Shown: positions 1-8,127 of the stretch, one piece after another
Position numbering within the stretch: the stretch's first letter is position 1
Layout: every line of letters starts with the position of its first letter
NCBI GenBank assembly: GCA_963705885.1
Contig: OY970120.1
Coordinates: 372,001-436,000 of the forward strand
Direction: 5' to 3'
Origin: MFD01275-c22 sp963705885
GTDB taxonomy: Bacteria > Actinomycetota > Actinomycetes > JACCUZ01
DNA length: 64,000 bases
Notes under the pieces: model-generated
The model's input: only the letters and a program-made list of their open reading frames with translations
Database searches by the model: none
What the model was told of the DNA's origin: nothing
Position numbers and translations under genes: made by a program

Positions 1-257
1 AGGCCGTCGAACACCCCACCGAGCAGGCCGGGCCCGAGCGGGACGGACAGCGGCTCGCCCCGGCCGGTGGCCGGCTGGCCCGGCGCGAGTCCGCCGGTGT
101 ACTCGTAGGACTGCACGGTCGCCACCCGGCCGCGGACGGAGACGACCTCGCCCGGCAGCCGGTCCGGCCCCAGCTCGACCACGTCGTACATCGCCACGTG
201 AGCCAGGCCCTCGGCCTCGACCAACGGCCCGCTCACCCGGGCGATCGTCCCCGTCAC
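1..257 (-). CDS. atpA: V/A-type ATP synthase subunit A, N-terminal part (cut by window edge)
   Basis: Reverse-strand reading from a GTG at 257 gives TGTIARVSGPLVEAEG, then MYDVVELG, a Tyr-Glu-x-Thr-Gly-Gly-Leu segment and PLSVPLGPGLLGGVFDG. This is the N-terminal beta-barrel of the catalytic A subunit of V/A-type ATPases, which hydrolyses or makes ATP in the V1/A1 head. The rest, including the Walker motifs, lies outside the window. The GTG overlaps the stop of subunit E (GTGA), so the two are translationally coupled. It is the seventh visible gene of a leftward operon; subunits B and D would be expected further left. Confidence 0.88.
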   Translation of the reverse strand, partial: MTGTIARVSGPLVEAEGLAHVAMYDVVELGPDRLPGEVVSVRGRVATVQSYEYTGGLAPGQPATGRGEPLSVPLGPGLLGGVFDG

Positions 258-793
258 GGCGTCCACAACCGCTCCACGTCGCGACCGAGCGCGTCGACGG
301 CCCGTTCCGCCGCCGCGTCCAGCGTGAGGGAGAGCCGGCGACCGGCGACCTCGGCCACGACCCCGCCGTCGGGATGCTCCCGGACCACCGCCCCCGGGCC
401 GAGACGCTCGCGGGCCACGGCGCCCAGGCGCTCCAGGAGGGGCTGGTAAGCGGTGTCGCCGCGCAGGCCGCGCACCGCGGCGCGGGCGCCGGCACGCAGC
501 TGCTCGTACGCCGCGCGCTGGGCGGCGAGCACGATCGCACGCTCCTGCCGGCGCGCCCGCACCCGTGCCTCGGCGGCGATCGTGTCGACCTCGAGCGCCA
601 CGTCCTCGGCCGCGGACTCCCGGACGCGGGCTGCCTCCACCCCGGCCGCGGCCAGCCGCTCGGCGACGTCGGCGTCGGCCCGGGCGAGGACGCGCGCCGC
701 GTCCGCACCGGCGCTCGCCATCAGCGCAGCACGCACCGGGCCCAGCGGGTCGGTGCGGGCGCGCGGGCGAGCGGCGGGGTCGGCGGTCGTCAC
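254..793 (-). CDS. atpE: V/A-type ATPase subunit E (peripheral stalk)
   Basis: About 179 residues from a GTG at 793 that overlaps the end of subunit F. A long Ala/Arg/Glu-rich helix (about residues 20-110) is followed by a compact C-terminal domain with a REHPDGGVVAEV-like segment, the usual two-part layout of V-type subunit E. With the G/H-like subunit it forms the peripheral stalk linking the A/B head to subunit I. Longer reading frames upstream of 793 overlap subunit F and look like noise. The assignment rests on size, fold pattern and operon position. Confidence 0.75.
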   Translation of the reverse strand: MTTADPAARPRARTDPLGPVRAALMASAGADAARVLARADADVAERLAAAGVEAARVRESAAEDVALEVDTIAAEARVRARRQERAIVLAAQRAAYEQLRAGARAAVRGLRGDTAYQPLLERLGAVARERLGPGAVVREHPDGGVVAEVAGRRLSLTLDAAAERAVDALGRDVERLWTP

Positions 794-1017
794 GGCATCG
801 CCACCGTCAGCCGAGCAGGGTCGGGGAGCACGTCGCCGAGCCGTGCGGCGGCGGCGGGGGTGAGCACGACGACGGAGACGTCCGCGGGCAGGGCCCGCCA
901 CGCCGACCGCACCTCCGGGCCGTCCTCGGCCGGTACGACGAGGGCACCGGCCAGGGCGAAGCCCGCGACCCTGACCCGCTCGCCCAGGACCGCCACTCGC
1001 CCGACCCGCTCGGCCAT
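790..1017 (-). CDS. atpF: V/A-type ATPase subunit F
   Basis: 75 residues: MAERVGRVAVLGERVRVAGF, then an ALVVPAEDGPEV-like stretch and a VSVVVLTPAAA strand. This is the small Rossmann-like fold of V-type subunit F (central stalk), somewhat shorter than the usual 100 or so residues. It sits between subunits K and E as in many archaeal-type operons, and its stop overlaps the GTG of subunit E. Sequence support alone is modest; context makes the call. Confidence 0.72.
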   Translation of the reverse strand: MAERVGRVAVLGERVRVAGFALAGALVVPAEDGPEVRSAWRALPADVSVVVLTPAAAARLGDVLPDPARLTVAMP

Positions 1018-1018
1018 G

Positions 1019-1309
1019 TCACGCCTTGCCGATGAGGATGATCGCGACGATGAGGCCGTAGACCGCGATGCCCTCGGCCAGTCCGACGATGACCATGGCG
1101 CGGCCGAACAGCTCCGGCCGCTCGCTCACGGCGGCGAGCGCCGCGGCCCCGGTGTAGGCCACCGCGATCGCCGCGCCGATGGAGGCCCCGGCGACGGCGA
1201 TCGCCGCGCCGAGCAGGGCCGCCCAGCCGCCGGCTGACGACGCAGGCTCCGCCGCAGCCAGAACCTGCACGACCATCTCCGCCGGGGTGCCGGCGAGCCA
1301 GACGTTCAT
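1019..1309 (-). CDS. atpK: V/A-type ATPase subunit K (proteolipid, c-ring)
   Basis: 96 residues with two hydrophobic helices separated by a polar loop (SERPELFGR). This is a single hairpin, not the duplicated four-helix form. Helix 1 is Gly/Ala-rich (about 30-55). Helix 2 carries VGLAEGIAVYG with Glu79 as the expected ion-carrying carboxylate. It forms the membrane rotor ring with subunit I. Its ATG at 1309 overlaps the stop of subunit I (ATGA). Whether the coupling ion is H+ or Na+ cannot be decided safely from the sequence. Confidence 0.88.
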   Translation of the reverse strand: MNVWLAGTPAEMVVQVLAAAEPASSAGGWAALLGAAIAVAGASIGAAIAVAYTGAAALAAVSERPELFGRAMVIVGLAEGIAVYGLIVAIILIGKA

Positions 1310-2769
1310 GAGACCTCCTCGGCCGATGGGGCAGTGGGCACGGTTGCCCCGGATGCGGTGAGCGGCACGGATGCCGTGGGCACGGACCAGGGACGGAACG
1401 GGCGGCCCTCGACCAGGAACACCCGGGAGAACAGCTCGTAGTACGCCAGCCGGAGAGCCTGGACGGCGGCGACCAGCACCTCCAACGTGAAGGCCACGGC
1501 GGTGCCGGCCAGGAACACGACGACAGCCGCCACGACCCCGGCGGCGCCGCGCGAGACGAGGGAGGTCGTGCCGTCCCAGACCAGGGCGGCGATCGCTGCA
1601 TGGGTCAGGCCGAAGGCCGCGAGCCGGGCGAAGGACACCAGGTTCGACGCCAGCCGGACGACCGTGTCGAAGAGCTCGACCGTCGCCTGGGCGGCCCCGG
1701 AAGCCCCTCCCCCGGCGCCGGCCCACAGGCCGACGAAGGCCAGCCCCAGCCCGGCCAGCCACACGACCATCCCGGCGGCGGCCACCGCGTCCGCCCCGAG
1801 GTAGGTCCCGAAGGCGATGGCGCCCAGCCCGAGGAACAGCGCGCCTCCCGCGACCCCCGTCGGGGCGTAGAGAGCCAGGGCCCAGCCACCCTCGCGGTAC
1901 CGGTTCACCGTGCCGACGACGTAGGCCCCCGCGAGCAGCACGGCACCGACACCGACGGCCGCGGCCATCAACCGGACCGGCTCGTCGAGCGGGTGCAGCC
2001 ACACCGCCGGGACCAGCCCGGTCGGGCCGAAGAACTCGCCGTAGAGCGCTCCGAAGAACATCGCGGCCACGCCCCCGCCGAGGACGAACGGCCAGGCCTT
2101 ACGGACCCGGCCGAGCAGCGGTCGCCGGGCCGACCGCGGCGACAACAGGTAGAGCGCCCCGAGCACGAGCAGGGCTCCGTGACCGACGTCGCCGAACATC
2201 ATGCCGAACATCGCGACGTAGGCCAGGCTCGCCAGCAGCGTCGGGTCCACGTCCGGGTAGGGCACGGTGGCGTAGGTCTGCACCAGCGGGGACAGCGAGC
2301 GGCCGACGGCTGCCTGCTCGGGCAGCATCGTGGGCGGGTCGACGCCGCGCGGCCGTGGCAGTGCGACGACGGCGCAGCCAACCGCGGCCAGGTCCTCGGC
2401 GAGGTCGGACCGCGCCGACGACGGCGTCCACCCCGCGAGGGCCGCGACCGTGCCGCGGTGGACCGCGCAGCGCAGGTGGTCGTCGAGCTGGGCCTCCCCC
2501 TCGAGGACGTCGGCCAGTCCGGCACGCTCGAGCGCGTCGAGGTCCGGACGCACAGGGCAGAGCCGGGCCGACGAGCCCCGGGCCGCGCCGAGCCGCTGCA
2601 GCGTGCGTGCCGCCTCGCCCACGTCGGCCTCGTCCGGGGGCGCTACCTGGTCGAGCTCGACCGTGCCGGCGTCGGCGACGCGCACCAGCAGGTCGCGCAG
2701 CCGGTCGGTGGGCCCGACCAGGGCGACCCGGTCCATCCGCACCGGCTGCACGGCATCACGCCACGGCAT
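1306..2769 (-). CDS. atpI: V/A-type ATPase subunit I (stator, a-subunit homologue)
   Basis: 487 residues. The N-terminal cytosolic part (about 1-190) is shorter than in most subunit I proteins of 600-680 residues. The membrane part follows, with MFGMMFGDVGHG, ALYGEFFG and a late SNLVSFARLAAFGLTHAA segment containing the Arg expected to face the c-ring carboxylate. It forms the ion half-channels and anchors the peripheral stalks. The ATG at 2769 overlaps the end of subunit C. The compact N-terminus is the only odd point. Confidence 0.9.
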   Translation of the reverse strand: MPWRDAVQPVRMDRVALVGPTDRLRDLLVRVADAGTVELDQVAPPDEADVGEAARTLQRLGAARGSSARLCPVRPDLDALERAGLADVLEGEAQLDDHLRCAVHRGTVAALAGWTPSSARSDLAEDLAAVGCAVVALPRPRGVDPPTMLPEQAAVGRSLSPLVQTYATVPYPDVDPTLLASLAYVAMFGMMFGDVGHGALLVLGALYLLSPRSARRPLLGRVRKAWPFVLGGGVAAMFFGALYGEFFGPTGLVPAVWLHPLDEPVRLMAAAVGVGAVLLAGAYVVGTVNRYREGGWALALYAPTGVAGGALFLGLGAIAFGTYLGADAVAAAGMVVWLAGLGLAFVGLWAGAGGGASGAAQATVELFDTVVRLASNLVSFARLAAFGLTHAAIAALVWDGTTSLVSRGAAGVVAAVVVFLAGTAVAFTLEVLVAAVQALRLAYYELFSRVFLVEGRPFRPWSVPTASVPLTASGATVPTAPSAEEVS

Positions 2770-3709
2770 CGAAGACCTCCACCGGTCCGCCGCCGCGGGC
2801 CGCCACCTCGAGGGCGGCGCGCAGCCGCCAGGCGTCGACTGCCAGCACGGCCGCCGCACCCAGCGGCGCGTCGGGACCGAACCCGGTGCGGTGCAGCAGG
2901 CCCAGGCCGTCGCTCTCGACCCGCCGCCACCACGTGGTCTCGGCGGTCCACAGCCGGCGCTCGGCGTCGTCGGGGTCGTCCGCGACCCCGGCGAGGACCC
3001 AACGCAGGCGACCGGGCAGCGCACCCGCCAGGACGCGCAGCGTCGGGGCCTCGACGGCGCGCGGGCCGAGCAGGGTGCCCGCCGCCCACGCGACCTCGTC
3101 CGGCAGCCCGCGGCCGGCCAGGGGCAGCAGCCGCGCCACCATCAGGACCGAGGCGGCAGCCGCCAGGTCCTGCACGGCGGGCACCCCCGCGGCGACCCGG
3201 GCTGCCCACGACAGCCGCATCGAGACCTGCACGGCCCGCTCGGAGGGCGCGCCGGGGTCGCCCCAGGACGACGTCGCGAGCACGTCGCGGACCTCCGGGA
3301 GCGAGCCGGTCGCGGCCAGCCGGGGCCAGGCCGTGGCGAGGCTGCCGAGGCGGTACGGCGGGACCTCGCCGAACGCCGCGACCTCCCGCCCGGCAAGGCG
3401 GGCGAGGTGCTCGTCCACGTTGGCGATCTCGAAGCCGGCGGCCAGCAGCCGCATCATGTCGGCACCGCCGCGCGGCAGCCAGCCGGCGAGCACCCGCAGG
3501 TGCCACAGGAGGGTCGCCCCGACCGCGTGCTCGGCCTGGGCGAGGGACTGCCCCGCCGCGACGTCATGGGCGTACGGCGTGGGCTCCAGCCGTGACAGCG
3601 CCTCGTCGAGCGACGCGCTCGCGGCCAGCGCGCGGCAGCCCGCGAGCCCTAGCCGCCGCCGCGTCACCGCCCTGGCGCGAACGCTGCCAGCCACCCATGC
3701 CGTGCTCAT
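2756..3709 (-). CDS. atpC: V/A-type ATPase subunit C (d-like, central stalk socket)
   Basis: 317 residues, all-helical and rich in Ala, Leu and Arg. V-type C/d subunits are about 330 residues and share this pattern of repeated three-helix bundles, including an internal FEIANVDEHL-like segment typical of the family. The protein seats the central stalk on the K ring. The ATG at 3709 overlaps the stop of the upstream coiled-coil gene (ATGA). Sequence conservation in this family is low, so the operon position supports the call. Confidence 0.78.
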   Translation of the reverse strand: MSTAWVAGSVRARAVTRRRLGLAGCRALAASASLDEALSRLEPTPYAHDVAAGQSLAQAEHAVGATLLWHLRVLAGWLPRGGADMMRLLAAGFEIANVDEHLARLAGREVAAFGEVPPYRLGSLATAWPRLAATGSLPEVRDVLATSSWGDPGAPSERAVQVSMRLSWAARVAAGVPAVQDLAAAASVLMVARLLPLAGRGLPDEVAWAAGTLLGPRAVEAPTLRVLAGALPGRLRWVLAGVADDPDDAERRLWTAETTWWRRVESDGLGLLHRTGFGPDAPLGAAAVLAVDAWRLRAALEVAARGGGPVEVFDAVA

Positions 3710-4185
3710 GGGACACCTGCCCGGCGACCGGGCACGCGGACGTCAGCCGCATCGGTGTCGCGGAGGATCTCCGCCCGCACCGCGGCGCGCACCTGCTCGA
3801 GCAGGCCCGGCAGTCGCTGCGCCACCCGGTCCGCGATCGCCGCCGCCTCGGCCTGCGCGGCGTCAAGCGCGGCGGCGACCGCCTCGTCCGCCTCCGCCCG
3901 GGCCCGGGTCGTCGCGGCGACGCGGTCGGCAACGGCCCGCTCGCGTGACGCGACCACCAGCGCCGCTGCCCGGACCTCGCCGTCGCGGCGCCGACGGGAG
4001 GCGTCGGCATCGGCGGCGGACCGCACCGCCGCGGCCTGCGCCTGCGCCACCTCGAGCCCGTCGAGCACCGGGGCCAGCTCCGCTCCCAGCTCGGCGACGC
4101 GGTCGGCCGGCACGCCGGCGGCCGCCGCCGAGCCGGGCGTCCCGACCGGCCGGAACCGGGCGAGGAAGTCACGGGGGCGTGGCAT
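3706..4185 (-). CDS. V/A-type ATPase G/H-like coiled-coil stalk subunit
   Basis: 159 residues from an ATG at 4185 preceded by a good GGGAGG ribosome site. After a short N-terminus (MPRPRDFLARF) nearly the whole protein is one Ala/Arg/Glu helix, as in stalk subunits G/H, which pair with subunit E. It is the first gene of the leftward ATPase operon. Upstream is a 182-base divergent promoter region shared with the acetate-CoA ligase operon. Function is inferred from composition and position. Confidence 0.65.
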   Translation of the reverse strand: MPRPRDFLARFRPVGTPGSAAAAGVPADRVAELGAELAPVLDGLEVAQAQAAAVRSAADADASRRRRDGEVRAAALVVASRERAVADRVAATTRARAEADEAVAAALDAAQAEAAAIADRVAQRLPGLLEQVRAAVRAEILRDTDAADVRVPGRRAGVP

Positions 4186-4276
4186 GCGAACCTCCCGGAT
4201 GTCGGCCGCGACGCGGATCATCCGAACCGTCGCTCGCCTCGTCTCGCACCGGGAGTGCCGTCGTCCCTGCGGGTGG

Positions 4277-4290
4277 GAGCCCAAGGTCCC
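4277..4290. promoter_or_regulatory. Weak DosR-like palindrome in the ATPase/acsA divergent region
   Basis: GAGCCCAAGGTCCC matches 10 of 14 positions of the mycobacterial DosR core (GGGACTWWAGTCCC). It lies between the two divergent energy operons, about 78 bases before the acsA start. G/C-rich half-sites are common in such DNA, so this is only suggestive. Confidence 0.25.
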
Positions 4291-4367
4291 TGGCCCCGTC
4301 GGGGCGTGATCGACATCGTGGTCATGACGGCACGGCCGGCCCCCGGCCGGCCGTCACGGAGGTGGAC

Positions 4368-6134
4368 GTGCGCCGGGAACCGATCGCGAGCCCGCACGCG
4401 ACAGACGCCGGGCTCGGCGGCTACGCGCAGGAACGGGCCGCCTTCAGCTGGAGCGCCGCGCGGACCCTGCTCGACGGGCTGCCCGGGGGTCGGGGGCTCA
4501 ACATCGCGCACGAGGCCGTCGACCGCCACGCACGCGACGGTCGGGCCGAGCACGTCGCCCTGCGCTTCGTGGACGACGCCGGCGGCGTGGAGCAGATGAC
4601 CTACGGCGACCTGCGCAGGCAGACCAACAGGTTCGCCAACGTCCTGGCCGGCCTCGGTGTCGGGGCGGGCGACCGTGTCTTCACCCTCACCGGGCGCATC
4701 CCCCCGCTGTACGTCGCCGTGCTCGGCGCACTCAAGCACCGCGCCGTCGTCGCGCCGCTGTTCGCCGCCTTCGGCCCCGAGCCGATCCGGGAGCGGCTGG
4801 CGCTGGGCAACGGGCGGGTGCTCGTGACCACCGAGCCGCTCTACCGGCGCCGGGTCGCCCCGGTGCGCGACGAGCTGCCCGACCTCGAGCACGTCCTGCT
4901 GGTCCGCCCCCCGGGCGGGGAGCCGGTCCCCGGCACCCAGGACCTGCACGACCTGATGGCGGGGGCGGACGACACGTACGAGATCGCGGCCACCGACCCG
5001 GAGGACATGGCGCTGCTGCACTTCACCAGCGGCACGACCGGCCGGCCGAAGGGGGCGGTGCACGTCCACGGTGCGGTGCTCGCGCACCACGTGACGGCCC
5101 GCTATGCCCTCGACCTGCACCCGGACGACGTCTTCTGGTGCACGGCGGACCCGGGCTGGGTCACGGGGACCTCGTACGGGATCATCGCGCCGCTCACCCA
5201 CGGCGTCACCATGGTCGTCGAGGACGGCCCGTTCGACGCGCGCCGGTGGTACCGCATCCTGGCGGAGCAGGGCGTCACCGTCTGGTACACCGCGCCCACG
5301 GCCATCCGCATGCTCATGAAGGCCGCTGCGGTACGTCCGGGGCCGCTGCCGGCGCTACGGCACGTGGCCAGCGTCGGCGAGCCGCTCAACCCCGAGTGCG
5401 TGTCGTGGGGCCTCGAGGTGCTGGACCGCCCGGTGCACGACACGTGGTGGCAGACCGAGACCGGCGCGATCATGATCAGCAACTACGCGGGCATGGACGT
5501 CCGGCCCGGCTCCATGGGCCGGCCGATGCACGGCATCGAGGCGGCCGTGCTGGCCCGAGGCGACGACGGCCGGGCGCTGGTGGAGGACGGGCAGGTCCGC
5601 GAGCTGACCGACCCCGGGGCCGAGGGCGAGCTGGCACTCCGCGCCGGCTGGCCCTCGATGTTCCGCGGCTACCTGCACGACGACGCGCGCTACCAGGCGT
5701 GCTTCGCCGGGGGGTGGTACCTGACGGGCGACGTCGCCCGGCGCGACGTCGACGGCTACTTCTGGTTCGTCGGCCGCGCGGACGACGTCATCAAGTCGGC
5801 CGGCCATCTCGTGGGCCCGTTCGAGGTCGAGAGCGTGCTGATGGAGCACCCCGCCGTCGTCGAGGCGGGTGTCATCGGCGTCCCCGACCAGGTCGCCGGC
5901 GAGCTGGTCAAGGCCTTCGTGACCCTCCGGCCGGGCTTCGAGCCGAGCGAGGAGCTGCGGATGGAGCTGATCGCCTACGGCCGGAAGCGTCTCGGCGGGG
6001 TCGCCCCCAGGCTCATCGCGTTCGACCAGAACCTGCCGCACACCCGCAGCGGCAAGGTGATGCGCCGGCTGCTCAAGGCCCGCGAGATCGGGCTCCCGGA
6101 AGGTGACCTCTCGACCCTGGAGACCGTGTCATGA
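4368..6134 (+). CDS. acsA: Acetate-CoA ligase (AMP-forming), Bacillus AcsA type
   Basis: 588 residues. It activates acetate to acetyl-AMP and then acetyl-CoA in the cytosol. Visible motifs: TSGTTGRPKG (220-229), CTADPGWVTGTSYG, SVGEPLNPE, DTWWQTETG, GWYLTGDV, GRADDVIKSAG and the C-terminal TRSGKVMRR with the adenylation Lys at 563, the usual target of regulatory acetylation. The ending GLPEGDLSTLE and the length match AcsA rather than the 650-residue Acs. The GTG at 4368 sits 5 bases after GGAGG; another GTG at 4362 lies inside that site. It overlaps E1-alpha and heads the operon, linking acetate to the acetyl-CoA made by the next three genes. Confidence 0.92.
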   Translation: MRREPIASPHATDAGLGGYAQERAAFSWSAARTLLDGLPGGRGLNIAHEAVDRHARDGRAEHVALRFVDDAGGVEQMTYGDLRRQTNRFANVLAGLGVGAGDRVFTLTGRIPPLYVAVLGALKHRAVVAPLFAAFGPEPIRERLALGNGRVLVTTEPLYRRRVAPVRDELPDLEHVLLVRPPGGEPVPGTQDLHDLMAGADDTYEIAATDPEDMALLHFTSGTTGRPKGAVHVHGAVLAHHVTARYALDLHPDDVFWCTADPGWVTGTSYGIIAPLTHGVTMVVEDGPFDARRWYRILAEQGVTVWYTAPTAIRMLMKAAAVRPGPLPALRHVASVGEPLNPECVSWGLEVLDRPVHDTWWQTETGAIMISNYAGMDVRPGSMGRPMHGIEAAVLARGDDGRALVEDGQVRELTDPGAEGELALRAGWPSMFRGYLHDDARYQACFAGGWYLTGDVARRDVDGYFWFVGRADDVIKSAGHLVGPFEVESVLMEHPAVVEAGVIGVPDQVAGELVKAFVTLRPGFEPSEELRMELIAYGRKRLGGVAPRLIAFDQNLPHTRSGKVMRRLLKAREIGLPEGDLSTLETVS

Positions 6135-7135
6135 CGACCGTCGCCCCCGCCCGCAGCACCGCCTCGGGACCGCAGGACGCGCTCTCGCGACTGCGCGAGA
6201 TGGTGCGGATCCGCCGGTTCGAGGAGCGCTGCGTCGAGCTGTACAGCGCGAGCCGGATCCGGGGGTTCATGCACCTGTCGATCGGTGAGGAGGCCGTGGC
6301 CGTCGGGGTCAGCGCTGCGCTCGACCCCCAGGACGCGGTGGTCGCGACCTACCGTGAGCACGGCAGCGCGCTGGCCCGCGGCGTGCCGATGGACGCCGTC
6401 ATGGCCGAGATGTTCGGCAAGGTCACCGGGTGCAGCCGTGGCCGCGGCGGCTCGATGCATCTCTTCGACGCGGATCGCCGGTTCTACGGCGGCAACGCCA
6501 TCGTCGCCGGCGGGCTGCCGGTCGCCGTCGGGCTGGCCCTGGCGGACCACATGCGCGACACGAGCGGGGTGACCGCCTGCTTCTTCGGTGACGGGGCCGT
6601 CGCCGAGGGCGCGTTCCACGAGTCTCTCAACCTTGCGGCCCTGTGGTCGCTCCCGGTGCTGTTCTGCTGCGAGAACAACCTGTACGCGATGGGCACCGCG
6701 ATCGAGCGAGCCAACGCGAACGTCGACCTGGCGTCTCGGGCCGCGTCCTACGGCATGCCCTCGCAAGCGGTCGACGGCATGGACGTCGAGGCGGTGGCCG
6801 GCGCCGCGCGGGACGCGGTGGCTGCCATCCGCGGCGGCGGGGGGCCGCAGTTCCTGGAGGCCCACACCTACCGCTTCCGGGCGCACTCGATGTACGACCC
6901 CGAGCGCTACCGGGACAAGTCGGAGGTCGCCGAGTGGCGCCAGCGGGACCCCATCCCGCGCGCGTCGGAGGCCCTGCGGGCAGCCGGCCTGCTGGACGAC
7001 GACCGGCTCAGCGCGCTGACGGCCGAGGTCGACGCCGAGATCGCCGCCGCCGAGCAGACCGCCGAGGCCGCGCCCGTCGAGGACGTCGCCGACCTGATGC
7101 GCTTCGTGACCAGCGACCCGGGCGGTGCCCCGTGA
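6131..7135 (+). CDS. pdhA: 2-oxoacid dehydrogenase E1 component, alpha subunit
   Basis: 334 residues, thiamine-diphosphate dependent. The GDG...NN cofactor motif spans about 153-183 (GDGAVAEGAFHESLNLAALW then CENN). GRGGSMHLFD and RAHSMYDPERYRDKSE are typical of pyruvate/acetoin-type E1 alpha. It decarboxylates a 2-oxoacid (pyruvate most likely, given the neighbouring AcsA) and passes the acyl group to E2. It overlaps acsA (ATGA) and E1 beta (GTGA). Acetoin or a branched-chain oxoacid cannot be excluded. Confidence 0.9.
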   Translation: MTTVAPARSTASGPQDALSRLREMVRIRRFEERCVELYSASRIRGFMHLSIGEEAVAVGVSAALDPQDAVVATYREHGSALARGVPMDAVMAEMFGKVTGCSRGRGGSMHLFDADRRFYGGNAIVAGGLPVAVGLALADHMRDTSGVTACFFGDGAVAEGAFHESLNLAALWSLPVLFCCENNLYAMGTAIERANANVDLASRAASYGMPSQAVDGMDVEAVAGAARDAVAAIRGGGGPQFLEAHTYRFRAHSMYDPERYRDKSEVAEWRQRDPIPRASEALRAAGLLDDDRLSALTAEVDAEIAAAEQTAEAAPVEDVADLMRFVTSDPGGAP

Positions 7136-8127
7136 CGGCCACAGCGGTCGCGGAGACCACCTACCGGGAGGCCGTGCGCGACGCATTGCGGGACGCGATG
7201 CGCCGCGACGACCGGGTCTTCCTCATGGGGGAGGACGTCGGGCGGTACGGCGGGTGCTTCGCGGTCTCCCTGGGGCTGCTCGAGGAGTTCGGACCGGAGC
7301 GCGTCCGGGACACCCCCCTGTCCGAGCTGGCCTTCGTCGGGGCGGGGATCGGGGCGGCGCTGGCCGGCATGCGCCCGGTCGTCGAGGTCATGACCGTCAA
7401 CTTCAGCCTCCTGGCCCTCGACCAGATCCTCAACAACGCCGCCACGCTGCTGCACATGTCCGGCGGCCAGCTCAACGTGCCGCTGGTGATCCGCATGACG
7501 ACCGGCGCGGGACGACAGGTGGCGGCTCAGCACTCCCACAGCCTGGAGAACTTCTACGCGCACCTGCCCGGTGTGCGCGTCGTGGCGCCGGCGACCGTCG
7601 AGGACGCGCGCGCGATGCTCTGGCCGGCGCTCCAGGACCCTGACCCGGTGATCATCTTCGAGCACGGCGGCCTCTACAACACGAGCGGTCCTGCTCCGGA
7701 CCCCGACCTCGAGGTCGACCTGCAGTCCGCCCGCGTCGTCCGGCCGGGACGCGATCTCACCGTCGTCACCTACGGCGGCTGTCTCGGCAAGGCCCTGGAC
7801 GCGGCGACGGCACTGGCCGCCGAGGGAGTCGACGCCGAGGTGGTCGACCTGCGCTCACTGAGGCCGCTGGACGACGCCACGATCATCGGCTCGGTCCGCC
7901 GCACCCACCGCGCGGTCGTGGTCGACGAGGAGTGGCGCACCCTCAGCATCGCGGCAGAGGTGACGGCGCGCCTCGCCGAGCAGGCGTTCTACGACCTGGA
8001 CGCCCCGGTCGAGCGGGTCTGCAGCGCCGAGGTGCCGATCCCCTATGCCAAGGCCCTCGAGGAGGCCGCGCTGCCGCAGGTCCCCGACATCGTCGCCGCC
8101 GCGCGGCGGACCATGGCGCCGTCATGA
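7132..8127 (+). CDS. pdhB: 2-oxoacid dehydrogenase E1 component, beta subunit
   Basis: 331 residues from a GTG overlapping the end of E1 alpha. Typical transketolase-like beta chain: FLMGEDVGRYGG, DTPLSELAFVGAGIGAA, FEHGGLYN, VVTYGG and VDLRSLRPLDD. It completes the alpha2-beta2 decarboxylase. The gene overlaps the E2 start, so alpha, beta and E2 should be made together. Confidence 0.92.
   Translation: MTATAVAETTYREAVRDALRDAMRRDDRVFLMGEDVGRYGGCFAVSLGLLEEFGPERVRDTPLSELAFVGAGIGAALAGMRPVVEVMTVNFSLLALDQILNNAATLLHMSGGQLNVPLVIRMTTGAGRQVAAQHSHSLENFYAHLPGVRVVAPATVEDARAMLWPALQDPDPVIIFEHGGLYNTSGPAPDPDLEVDLQSARVVRPGRDLTVVTYGGCLGKALDAATALAAEGVDAEVVDLRSLRPLDDATIIGSVRRTHRAVVVDEEWRTLSIAAEVTARLAEQAFYDLDAPVERVCSAEVPIPYAKALEEAALPQVPDIVAAARRTMAPS

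Noticed and set aside
2355..4367. Plus-strand open frame upstream of and in phase with acsA
   Set aside because: It is antisense to the V-ATPase operon and of nonsense composition; the AcsA homology starts at about 4,368 after a good GGAGG.
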